Positions 40,818 to 51,260 of a stretch of DNA of 64,000 bases are shown here, in pieces. The stretch comes from Tachypleus tridentatus (Eukaryota > Arthropoda > Merostomata > Xiphosura > Limulidae): the NCBI RefSeq assembly GCF_004210375.1, contig NC_134829.1, positions 59,326,107-59,390,106 of the forward strand, written 5' to 3'. Within the stretch, counting starts at the first letter, position 1. The number at the start of each line of letters is the position of its first letter. The notes under the pieces were generated by a model. It saw nothing but the letters and a program-made list of their open reading frames with translations, did no database searches and had not been told where the DNA came from. Both the position numbers and the translations under genes were made by a program.

Positions 40818-41569
40818 AAACAGTCCTGAAACTCCGGAAATTTGAAATGGACGCTCAATTCTTGAGAACTTGCAAACACCATCAATTTACTTGATCCAAG
40901 TTCCTGGGATTCTCAGATGCACATTTAAAACCAAAATAATATTATTTTATAAAACATTAGAATGTGAATAGAATGAAGAGAAACAGTGAAGGTTTGTTTT
41001 GTCACCCTACTATAAATTTATTTTCTGTTTTAATGACCGTTGTATCTTTAAAATTGGCTTTCGAGTCCTTATACCGTCCCCGAAAGAGAGATTTTACTTT
41101 AATTATATTCAGAAAGCAATTAATACTGTTACGAATATACTAAATAACAGTGGAATATTGAAGTTTCCAGTTCTTAAAGTTCAGCTGAAACTGTTTAACT
41201 ACTTATAAAACTGTACTACTTTCCAGAATGTTCAACAGTGTTCGTATGCAAAGACAAACATGAACATCTTTCAGTAAAATTAACACACGCTAATGTTTTG
41301 CTTACAAAGAAATGACGCTAAAACTTTACATCACAATAGAACGTAATAACGGATGTTATGCCTCACAATAGAACAGAATTCAAACTTTAACTCAAACTCC
41401 ATTATTTTCAAACTCATTCTTACATCAACGTTTTATAATACCGAACGAAACTTGTTTGTTTGGAATGAACAGTTTTACCTCTGCCCCATTACTCACTGGA
41501 CCACTCCTACCTGTGTTTGGAGATAATTCTACTTCCATTAAATTTTTCTGCTTCTTTCTACCATCCACA

Positions 41570-41836
41570 TTAATCACAGAGAACGTAGAAGAAAAATAAA
41601 CTTTTATAAAACGCTTGCCTTCTTTTTAATACTTTCATTTTATGTTTAGCAACTGGATGTAAGGAAGGGAATGAGTCCATGGTTCGATATAAGATTTCTC
41701 GGGCCTTTTGGCTACTTTGAGAGAAGACAAAAAATGTCGTTATCCGAATAACACCCAGGAGACACATAGTTATAAAAAAGTTATTGTTTGGAAAATTGAG
41801 ACTCTTATGTGACGCAGTAGGTTTTGTTGGCTGCAC
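41570..41836 (-). CDS. Possible orphan exon, membrane segment plus basic tail
   Basis: An 88-codon open frame that I do not firmly recognise. Around residues 18-38 it has a hydrophobic stretch (FFITMCLLGVIRITTFFVF), then a hydrophilic segment with SSQKAREILYRTMDSFPSLH and basic residues. The order, a membrane helix followed by S-x-x-A-R-x-I-L, faintly resembles the region between the last helices of arthropod gustatory receptors, but no diagnostic C-terminal motif is present. No convincing splice sites or neighbouring exons were found. It may be a chance frame. Confidence 0.15.
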   Translation of the reverse strand: MQPTKPTASHKSLNFPNNNFFITMCLLGVIRITTFFVFSQSSQKAREILYRTMDSFPSLHPVAKHKMKVLKRRQAFYKSLFFFYVLCD

Positions 41837-42230
41837 TAATCGTCACAAAAATTCTTTATGTTACAATGCTGTTTTTTTAACCGTGTATGATACTACTAGA
41901 GACAAGATGAGATTATTTTTATTTTAATTTACATGACACAAAATATAGAATAGCAGACTCTTTACACAATAATGTACTATTTAGTAATTAACGTCTCGGT
42001 CACTGACTGCTACTTTTAACCTTATACAATCATTCCCCATATTAAGTATCAAAAACTTAGTAAATAATTCCATTCGCGGATGAATGTTTCTCGTCTATTG
42101 TGATCGCTTTAACTGTGTATCGTTTATGGTTTGCGAAGTAAAATCTTTATTCAAAAACTTCTGGTAACTGCAACGTAAGTGCGTCAGTTGTTTTAAAATT
42201 TATTATTCAATCGAAGAGTTCTTTCGCATT

Positions 42231-42498
42231 GTTTGTTTTGAATTTCACGCAAAGCTACACGAGGACTATCTGCGCTAACCGTCCATAATTTAGCAGTGTA
42301 AGACTAGAGGGAAGGTAGCTAGTCATCACCACCCGCCACCATCTTTTGGGCTACTATTTTATCGAAGAACAGTGGGATTGACCGAAATTATAACGTCCCC
42401 ATGGCTGAAAGGTCGAGCATGTTTGGTGTGACAGGGTTCGAACACGCAACCCTCGGATTACGCTTCGAATGCTTTATCCACTTGGCCATGCCGAGCCT
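42231..42498 (-). mobile_element. tRNA-derived SINE, family A
   Basis: Nearly full-length minus-strand copy. It has the tail tgttttgaatttcacgcaaa at left, the body with ggtagctagtcatcacca, and at right a tRNA-like head containing the B-box complement gggttcgaacacg and a gccatgccgagc terminus. Confidence 0.92.
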
Positions 42499-43234
42499 CA
42501 CACACAATAAAAGTACAAATGGGCTATTTATGATCTGCCCACCACATTTATCGAAATCAGGTTTCTGTAACTAATAACTAAAATGTCTGTAGACATACCG
42601 CTATGTCACTGGGGAAAGTCTCTTGAATATTTTAAAGTAAAAGCATATAATTATAGAAATTTAGGAGTTTCGATTTTAATTTTAGAAAAGGATAGATAAT
42701 TCCACGTTCTAAATGTTGCACATATTTTATTACCATAATGTTTTGTTTGATGTTGCACATATTGTATTACCATCATGTTTTGTTTAATGTTGAACGTATT
42801 TATATTGTTCCATATTTATTCACTCATTTACAGAATGCCAGTTCTTAGCACGTGCATGAACTATTAAGTTGTTTCGTCACTTCCTTAAAGCTTACAACTC
42901 TGATGGCGTATTATTATATAGCGCCGATTACAATATAGTATGTTAGGCTAGACCAACTAGATCCAGTGAAAATTCATTGAATAGTGGGAATAATGCGACC
43001 GTAGATTATTTCGAGTTTTTCTCATCAACTGTGTAAAAACAGGAAACATATTCTTTTAAGGCTGAAACTCCTGTCGTTAACAGTGACATCAGGTTACTGT
43101 TATATGAAATTCAGTATAAAAATAATTATTTTTAGGTGATCACGTTCCCGTCAGAGTGCGTGATTGTTTTCTTAAGGGTACAATTACTTTGAACTTTTTT
43201 TTGGATGCATTTAATATACTGACGAGAACTGATA

Positions 43235-43513
43235 ATGTTTTTTGTTTTGTTTTTAATTTCGCACAAAGCTACTCGAGGGCTATCTGTGCTAGCCGTCCCT
43301 AATTTAGCAGTGTAAGACTAGAGGGAAGGCAGCTAGTCATCACCACCCACCACCAACTCTTGGGCTACTCTTTTACCAACGAAAAGTGGGATTGACCGTC
43401 ACATTATACGCCCCCACGGCTGGGAGGGCGAGCATGTTTAGCGCGACGCGGGCGTGAACCCGCGACCCTCGGATTACGAGTCGCACGCCTTACGCGCTTG
43501 GCCATGCCGGGCC
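43235..43513 (-). mobile_element. tRNA-derived SINE, family A, with target duplication
   Basis: Full-length minus-strand copy flanked by the direct repeat aactgata (43227-43234 and 43514-43521). It has the highest-GC, least-degraded head of the copies seen here (gcgcgacgcgggcgtgaacc). The intact duplication fits a fairly recent retroposition. Confidence 0.93.
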
Positions 43514-43647
43514 AACTGATACTCTATAAACGTGCTTATCACGGAACTGCAAGTTGCTTAGTTTTCCATTGTCTATGTTCTCTACTTTTTAAAGCTAACA
43601 TTCCATCAACTTATCAGATTTTTATTATCTGTAATTTAGTTGAGAGA

Positions 43648-43664
43648 TGTGTGTGTGTGTGTGT
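43648..43664. repeat. Short (GT)n microsatellite
   Basis: About eight GT dinucleotides in unique non-coding sequence. Confidence 0.9.
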
Positions 43665-44397
43665 TGTTTTCACGCAGACATATAGATGGAAGAGCGACAT
43701 TAGATTAGTATTTGTAGCAACTACATTTGAGATTTTTCTAGATGAAAGAAACTCTCTTTTTATTTCTCTTCTTAAAGAGTTTCTCTGACCAAAACCAAAT
43801 TGTTTCACCGATAAAACAAATCCGCCCTGAACTGCGAGTCGTTTTGTTTATTTAAACTAACAAAGAGAACAAAGATTAACTACTTTGCCATCCGTGTATC
43901 AAAATATTACTAACTGTTGACACTGAAGTGTCTTCTTTTCGAATATAAGTGTTTAATTTCATAAAATAACACATAAAAATTGCCGAATTTTTGCTGTTAC
44001 GTGGTGGACATTTTTACTATCTGTATAATTAAATGAATGACGTGTGTGCACGCGTGGGAAGTTTTTCAAACTTCACAAAATTATGTGAAACGAATTAGGG
44101 TTAGAGAAGTACAAACGATGTTGTCATACGAAAGTTACTTAACTGTTTTGAATACTAACACTTCACATCGGTGCATAAATTAAGTTTTTCTCCTCAGTTA
44201 TTACTATTTGAGATGAGGTTGGAATGGGATAATGTTGCTTAAAATGTCAGCTAGAATCCGTTCGCAATGTTGCCTAGACAGTCTTAAAGTTGTATTGTTC
44301 ATTTCTTAAGTTTTAATAGAAGTCTAAAACAGGGTAGGTATCTCAAATCTAGCAGAACGTAAGCATGGAAACAACCTTATTTATCAAAACTAGCTAA

Positions 44398-44653
44398 GGC
44401 TCGGTATGGCCAGGTGGTTAAGGCGTTCGACTCGTAATCTAATAGTCGCGGGTTCGAATCCCGGTCGCACCAAACATGCCCGCCCTTTCAGTCGTAATAT
44501 GATAGTCAATCCTACTATTATTTGGTAAAAGAGTAGCTTGAGAGTTGGCGGAAGGTGATGATGACTGGCTGCCTTCCCTTTAGACTCTTATACTGCTAAA
44601 GTCGGGACGGCTAGTGCAGGTAGCCCTCGTGTTGCTTTGCGAGAAATTCAAAA
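44398..44653 (+). mobile_element. tRNA-derived SINE, family A
   Basis: Plus-strand copy. The head reads tatggccaggtggttaaggc (A-box region), then an anticodon-like loop ctcgtaa and the B-box region gggttcgaatccc. It is followed by the conserved body and the tail gctttgcgagaaattcaaaa. A central deletion of the ggggcgttataa-type segment shortens it slightly. Confidence 0.92.
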
Positions 44654-44684
44654 GTAAGATAAGTGTTTAATTATTTTAGGACAA

Positions 44685-44768
44685 AATTACATTTTGCTAT
44701 CTGCCGTGTGCACCACGGGGAATCAAACCCTTGATTTTTGCGTTGTAAATCCATTGCCTCACGGGGGA
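44685..44768 (-). mobile_element. tRNA-derived SINE, family B or C, fragment
   Basis: Minus-strand fragment with gctatctgccgtgtgcacca, the B-box complement gggaatcaaaccc, and gttgtaaatcca as the anticodon-arm region. The tail portion is short. It begins about 30 bp after the family A copy that ends at 44653. Confidence 0.7.
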
Positions 44769-46550
44769 AAATATTCAGGTGGAAAAATAAAACAATACCT
44801 GGAATTTACAAACACGATCAAAAGATAATGGTGTATGTGAAACATGACAGGACATTTTTTGTCTTGTTTTTTTAGGCTTAGTCGCATAACCAGAAGATTG
44901 AGGGCATTAGCATAAATATATAATTATACAGAATATTAAATAAAACATTTTATCACAATAGGGGGCGTCGGTTGTATATAGTGACTAACTGTCTTTTCGT
45001 GGGTTGTTTACACATGTATTTATGTATATATACATATACATGAGTTCGTGGTCAGCGAAATCACAGTGATGAACAAATGTAGTTGTGAAATATTGGTGAT
45101 CACGTTTTATTGTTATCTTTTTCGCAAAGTTCATTTTATATTCGAGCTGTTAAATAGACAGCAGTACAAACTCAGGAGTATAAATTAGAATTCTCAGTTT
45201 ACAGACTTTGCAGTTAAGGGTATTATAAATGTTTTCAAGCGGAAAAATATTAAAAATACGCATATGTACTAAGTGTCACATCTTTTAGCGTTAACTGTAG
45301 CACATTCTTAAAACATTTGAATTTTTTGTTTAACTGCACAACGTCGCGCTACAATGAACGCTGGCGTCTTTCACTTGCAAAAATTACCCAACGTACACAC
45401 ACAAATATACATGCACTCGTGCACACTGTTTCGTAAGTTATTTAATACTTGTTACATTATTTGAGCTAGCGTCGATATGGACGTCAGGTGGTGTTTTCTG
45501 TTCCTTAACCACTCGCGAAAATATTGAGCAAAATGATTAAATTCATAATTATGGTTCGTCGAACGCTTTAGCTATAAAAGTCAATAAGGCTTTAGTACCT
45601 CTGCCAGATTAAACACAGAATGGAAGTGTACGTGTGTGACGTCAATAACTCTTTAGGTTTACGGTTTGCAGTCCTCGCACAAGAAACAACGCGATAATTT
45701 GAGCCAATATTTGAGATTAAAACTTTTTTTTTCTTCGAAAAAGTTAAGATATAGCAATCAAGATATTTCCAAAGTTAGCCACTTCACTCGCTCTGCTGAC
45801 TCACAAGACTCATAATGTTTGAAATCGTGTTTTAATAACGTGTGGTGAGCGCAACGCCGAAAGTTTGTTATGTAGATTTGTGCTTAAGGAAGAAACCCTA
45901 AACTAGAAGGCAAAAATTGAGGATTTGTTGTATTTGAACCAAGGGTCCAACTGCTAACCCTGAAAGAGGAGTGGACAAAAAAAACAACGGATATGAAAAT
46001 ATTTTCCTCTGACTTTCATAACATTGGAAAAGATTAACCTCAATGAGGAATAGATGGAGAGAAATTAGCTTTTGAAGATCAATTTCTCAGTGAGAGAGGA
46101 TAAAAGGAAAGATTGGGTTGAAGATAGTTTTGTTTCTAATCAGAAATTTTTTTTTTTGGAATATTGAGAATCATTCTGAATAAGAATTTCAGAGGACGAC
46201 CGAGAACTGAATTATACAGTTCCGAACGCAAAGCAAAACGAGTCAATCAAACGAGCTAAGAGGTGGTTGGGGGTGACACAGATTGAAAAGGTTTTAGGGT
46301 CCATTATGCATCAACTATTTAAATTAAAAGGTATAATTTCATTCAACTTAAAACGGAATTACTAACAGCACTCGTATTTGAAGGCCTTTCTTTATAATGA
46401 TAACCCTCCGTTATTCGAATTGTTTATTCTTAATTAAGGTGGAATTTAGAGACAGTCGTCACAGCTGAAAAAATGGTGGTCATCCATCTGATGACGATTT
46501 TCAATATTATTACGTTAAAAATTAATTGTCTATTATCTATCTATGTATGA
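44769..46550. other. Non-coding stretch
   Basis: AT-rich sequence without supportable exons, RNA genes or transposons. It includes a tatatacatatacat-like run near 45025 and several short homopolymers. Confidence 0.5.
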
Positions 46551-46655
46551 ACCCAGCGATAAAAGGCTTATAACGATAGAAAATGGGTTTGAATACCAGT
46601 GGTGGGCACTACAGAGATAGCCCACTGTGAAGCTTTATGTTTAACTACAAAGAAA
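46551..46655 (+). mobile_element. tRNA-derived SINE, family C, degraded
   Basis: A degraded head (cccagcgataaaaggcttat, then atgggtttgaatacc as B-box region) is followed by tggtgggcactacagagata and tagcccactgtgaagcttta. It is the same order as the copy at 38878-38995 but more substituted. Confidence 0.7.
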
Positions 46656-47231
46656 AAAATCTTCCGTTTGCTTTCCATTTCCCAAAGAAATTTATAAGTA
46701 CCGAGTTCGTTCGGTACAGCAAACTGTTACATATGGTAATATTGTATAGTAGATCGATACTGTCCTAAATGTGTTTGATATTTACGATGTAGACAAGCAG
46801 TGATTGTATATACAATAAAGAAATAGCGACAAGACTCTTGACTGAATTTATTTATGTATTAAAGAAGAAATCTTGCAATATGAAGGTTTTTCTTCTGAAA
46901 TATTTACATAACTTTTGTCATTTAAATGGATAAATGAAAAATTATACAATGAACAAAGTAGAATGTTCTGAGAATTATTTCAGATTTATTCTTAGACATT
47001 TCAAGCTACAAGGGAAACAGAAAAGATAATTCGTTTCTTACATACTTAGCCAAAGTATTATCCAGCACAATAGAAATAATGTATAACAGTTTTCTAAAAA
47101 ACGATTTTCGGAGCAGCTTTAGCGCAGACTCAGTTTAAATCTTAAATTTTTAACCACCAGAAAAGTAAATGAAATAACAATATTTAACTGTCAAATTACA
47201 CACGTTTTGCCCCCATTAAGATTCAGCTTAG

Positions 47232-47502
47232 GTTTGGTTTGAATTTCGCGCAAAACTACATGATGGCTATCTGCACTAGCCATCCCTAATTTAGTAGTGT
47301 AAGACCAGAGAGAAGGCAGCTAGTCATCACCACCCACCGCCAACTCTTGGACTACTCTTTTATAAACGAATGGCAGGATTGACCGTCACATTATAACGTC
47401 CCCACGGCTGAAAGTGCAATCATGTTTGGCGTGACGGGGATTCGAGCCCGCGACCCTCGGATTACGAGTAGAGTGCCTTAACCACCTGGCCATGCAAGGC
47501 CT
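47232..47502 (-). mobile_element. tRNA-derived SINE, family A
   Basis: Full-length minus-strand copy. The tail gtttgaatttcgcgcaaaac is at left and the complete tRNA-like head is at right (gggattcgagcccgcgaccc, then ccacctggccatgc). The short open frames through its right half are by-products of the SINE. Confidence 0.93.
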
Positions 47503-47807
47503 AGATCCAGTTTTAAAAGTTATCTTTTTTATTGCAAGATTATTTGTTTTAATGCTTTTAAGCATTTCCCGACATTGTTTCTTTATTTGTTTCCACACGA
47601 ACCTGATTGACGAAAGCAAAAAGATTTTGGAACTTCAGCGCCTTATTACAGCCCACGTATTCACGCTCTATCATATTCTATTTGACAACCATACGTGTTG
47701 ACAATAGTCCTGTAACATAGTTTCAATTGCACAAGATCCATCGTAAAGCTGTCACATCCAAAGCACATTACCCTTCCGTGTTTACTATCCAAAATCCATT
47801 TAGTGTG

Positions 47808-47956
47808 CAAGAACGACGAATTCCCAGCATTCGTTTCAAAAGTTCGATCACACAGACTTCATAGGAGCTGCGTCCAACGACTTGATCGATATGTCTTAAT
47901 ATGGTATGGGATGAATATTCGTTTGAGATGTGTAAAGGTTGAACAGACACGTCATG
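47808..47956 (-). pseudogene. RpL36-like: Possible decayed ribosomal protein L36 fragment
   Basis: One minus-strand frame reads HDVSVQPLH, then SSHTILRHIDQVVG, RSSYEVCVIELLK and KRMLGIRR. The eukaryotic large-subunit protein eL36 has the same order of blocks: VSKPRHS, HTKFVRDIIREVVG, PYE...ELLK and a KKRVGTHIR-like block. Matches are concentrated in HT..R.I..VVG, YE and ELLK, while the basic residues essential to the ribosomal protein are largely lost and a stretch before KR is missing. There is no Met start, intron or poly-A trace. I read this as an old, intronless relic. The similarity is short and could be chance. Confidence 0.35.
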
Positions 47957-49410
47957 GAAGCAACTCTTGTACACATACACATGATTTGTTTCTCGTTTTC
48001 AGATGGAGTTCCTTCCTGGTTATGTTACATGTTGCAACTGAATAATTTTTGCCACTGAACTTTGTGAGTAGGGTATGAACTGTTACAGGTGTCACTCTGA
48101 ATGGTTCTGGTGCTTAAAGATGATACATATTCATTTATTGTTCAATGCACTTAGATAAACTATCAATGACAATAGGTTTAAATCCCAACTTAAACACATG
48201 CCAAGATGTAGTTCTGATACATGCTGTTTCTCTGCGATTTACATCAGTTGTGGTTGTAATATATCAAAATCAGCCTCATTATTAATATTTATTCCTCGTG
48301 GCTACCTCGTAGACTGATATTTATGATAATATTGTTATTTCTTGAAAATTTGCAGCTTATATTTTTGTTTTGTGTGTAAATAAATTTATTTGCGGGTTTA
48401 ATTACGTCGGAAGAAAAACAATCGAAAAAATCTCATTATTATGTAATTCTTAGTTTTAAGTAGAATCCTCGTTTGTGACGTTATTTATTTGACTCTGCGC
48501 CTAATTTTTAATCAATAGAAACTGTAAATTTATAGCAGACAGTTGTAAGTCTGTGACGTTGTATAATTTCGTCTGTCAAGAATTTTCACTTTTCCCGTGA
48601 TTTATTTCGCACTTATTGAAATATAGATATATTATTCTCCAGTAAACAAAATTATAGACGAAACAAACATGTTTGTACATGGACCACTATTATTTCTGAC
48701 TGGTAAAACATTTTATCCAGATGGTCACTTTCTCAGCCGGGAAATGCGCGTTTTATCCCACGCAACAAACACGCACCCTTACGGCTCTTACAGTAAACAT
48801 CATTCAAACAAGAAAGGTCAGAGACAAAAGATCGACCTTCCACTTAATCGTTAAAAAACTTAAAGTAGGAAAATATTAATGTTATTTTTGTGTTATTCAA
48901 AAATTGTTCCCTTGGCAACATTACGGTAAACACGAGAAACTGAAGTTTTTTTGGTGTTTTTTTACGATCCACGTGTGGATTTAGTAAATAATTTAATTAC
49001 CTATGCAACTAATTATCATATATTACGGAAGATCTATATATACAGTTACAAAGCTACATAATTTATTTTAGTATACCAAGCAAGCAATTTTATGTTAATC
49101 ACAGCATAAATTGTATAATTGGCATAATTTGTTTAGCGTCTATTTATCTATGTTATATGCCGTCGAAAGATTCCAGTGTAGAAAAACATTACGTTATTAT
49201 TGTGCATAACCTAACTCAGTTAAATTAAACGTGATAAAGAAAAACGACCAAACTTAAAACATGTTTTCATCCACATCCTTTTAAGAAGACAATAATTCAA
49301 ATCACAGTGTTAAAAATAACTTATTAATTCAATAAATAAGGTGTATAAATTGTTTTATATCGCCCTCTAGTGGCGCAGCGGCAACACAACGAACTTGTGT
49401 GTTAACCTGG
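47957..49410. other. Non-coding stretch
   Basis: AT-rich with no supportable exon. A tRNA-like A-box fragment (ctctagtggcgcagcggcaa) at about 49364-49383 may be the truncated head of another SINE. No signal-peptide exon for the downstream ADAMTSL gene could be identified here. Confidence 0.45.
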
Positions 49411-49570
49411 TGTAAATTGTTTACAGCTTCCATTAATACATGACCAATAGTGTAAATTGTTTACAGCTTCCATTAATACATGACCAATGGTGTAAATTGT
49501 TTACAGCTTCCATTAATACATGACCAATGGTGTAAATTGTTTACAGCTTCCACTAATACATGACCAATGG
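49411..49570. repeat. 40-bp minisatellite, 4 copies
   Basis: Four tandem 40-bp copies start at 49411, 49451, 49491 and 49531, each beginning tgtaaattgtttacagcttc and ending tgaccaatgg with one or two substitutions. The unit length equals that of the large array at 51261-55782, and the two consensus sequences share tacaNgctNcc, attaa and acc blocks in the same order. Confidence 0.95.
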
Positions 49571-50153
49571 TGTCCATCTTTTTACTACTGCCATCAGTAG
49601 TCGAGCAACAGTATATTTTTTTACGTTTTAAATATTTAATTAAAATAATTAATTAACTAATAAACTTAGTTTAAACACATTAGATCTTTTTTTTTAAAAA
49701 AACAATTATGCAAAAAATTCAACATGCGTGAATAACAAACCTAATTTTATTGTATTTATTTGTTTTTATGTATTTACTGGCACAATATTTACTGACTTAC
49801 CATTAAATACATGACTCTTTGTTTTCAGAGATGACTTCAGTTTTTCTTTCATCCGATAGTAGTAAGTTTTAACTTAAATATTTGTAGTTCAACTGTGCTG
49901 TCGATACAAAGATATGGTTGAGATAACTAATATTATTTTTACGCATAAAGTTTAGGTCTTGGCTTTCTTGTTTGAGAAGTTATGTTATCATGTCGTTATA
50001 AGGTAAGACGATGTTATTTGCATACTCTCTTTTCTATAGGGGTTAAAATTATCATAATTGTTTGTAAGTACACAGATATGGCTGTAGGTTAATAATCTGT
50101 TGAACATTGGAACTGATATTACTTCGTACTAATTTAAAGCATAACTGTTTTAG

Positions 50154-50246
50154 GTCTTCTTGGGGCTAAGAAAGCAAGAATTGCATCTAGCTGTTTCAAG
50201 TTCACCACCAGCAGAATCCGAGAGATGGTTCTTCTCTACTGACAAG
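50154..50246 (+). CDS. ADAMTSL1/3-like gene, candidate N-terminal linker exon
   Basis: A 31-codon open segment bounded by an acceptor (ctgttttag) and a consensus donor (aag then gtaagt), both phase 0. The translation starts VFLGLRKQELHLAV and ends ESERWFFSTDK, with an SSSPPAE stretch between. Joined in phase to the exon at 57256 it continues TNQRRSDTPIGWSEW. That resembles the short hydrophilic region between signal peptide and first TSP1 repeat in ADAMTSL1/3 proteins, but this part of the family is poorly conserved. The splice sites and open phase-0 linkage are the main support. A signal-peptide exon should lie further upstream and was not found. The following intron is about 7 kb. Confidence 0.5.
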
Positions 50247-50368
50247 GTAAGTAGAAAGAAAAAGAAGAGGTTATCCCAAACAGAACACCATCCATAGTAG
50301 ACAGCTGACAAACAAAATGAAATAATTCACGTATTAAGTCGCTTTTCGTTTCCACGAAATATGGTACT

Positions 50369-50626
50369 TTGTTTGTAATGTATTTCACGCAAAGCTACTT
50401 GAGGGCTATCTGCTCTAGTCGTCCCTAATTTAGTAATAATGTACTAAAGGGAAGGCAGCAGTTAACGCCACCCACCGCCAACTCTTCGGCCTCTTTTTTT
50501 GTCTTTTTTTCCACAGACGAATAGTGAGGTGGACCATTATATTATAATGCCCCTATAGTTGAAAAGACGAAGATGTTTGCAGAAGAGGTTTGAATTCATA
50601 CATGTCGAATACTTACTGAGGCTAGA
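50369..50626 (-). mobile_element. tRNA-derived SINE, family A, degraded
   Basis: Minus-strand copy with recognisable tail (tatttcacgcaaagctactt) and body (cgtccctaatttagtaat, gccacccaccgccaactctt). The tRNA-like head at right is badly decayed, indicating age. It lies in the first ADAMTSL intron, antisense to the gene. Confidence 0.8.
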
Positions 50627-51260
50627 TGAACTTAACACGTCATAATGGTTTTTCATGTAAAAGGCTCCATTTACCTACCACAAGTTACTTTAGAACCAGT
50701 TACCGTGTGGTGCTGTGTCAGCCTTACAAATCGAATCTCGAATATTTGTGTTATAAGTCCGAAAATTCACCGATTAGCCACAGAGGGATCATGAGAGAAA
50801 AAAAATAAAAGAACAGTACATTATACCTGAGTTTAAAGTCTGACTTAGTTTGTTATTTCTAAATATCGGTCGGTTATATTTGGTAAAGTGTTTCGTGAAT
50901 CCTGCTACTTCATACATTTAAACTTTCAGACAGATATAACTACTAACCAACATTGTTTTACTTTTCGTAAAGTCACGCTAGTACCTGTTTTGTGCTGTTA
51001 ATAAAACTCCCCATTTTGTTTTTGGTGTTTAGTTTATCGATTAGGTAGTTTACTCGCTGGAACACGACTTGAAAAAAATTTTATGTCAGATTTAAAGGAA
51101 TGAAAAAAACAGCTCACTTTGGAGATTCAAATAGACTGTACATACGTGTATTTAATATAATAAGTACATTTATTGAGTTTGCGGGTAATTAGAGTGATTG
51201 GTTGACAGTGACAAATGACCAATCACCTTTAGATTCTGCTCATGAACTAGTAGGTTTGGT

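Noticed and set aside
47386-47619. Minus-strand 77-codon frame, and the similar one at 63387-63620
   Set aside because: Part of each frame is the tRNA-like head and body of a family A SINE.
49829-49865. Possible start exon (atgacttcag, then a gtaagt donor) upstream of the ADAMTSL linker exon
   Set aside because: It would leave phase 1, while the linker exon must be entered in phase 0. The joined frame hits a stop, and the peptide is too short and not a signal sequence.
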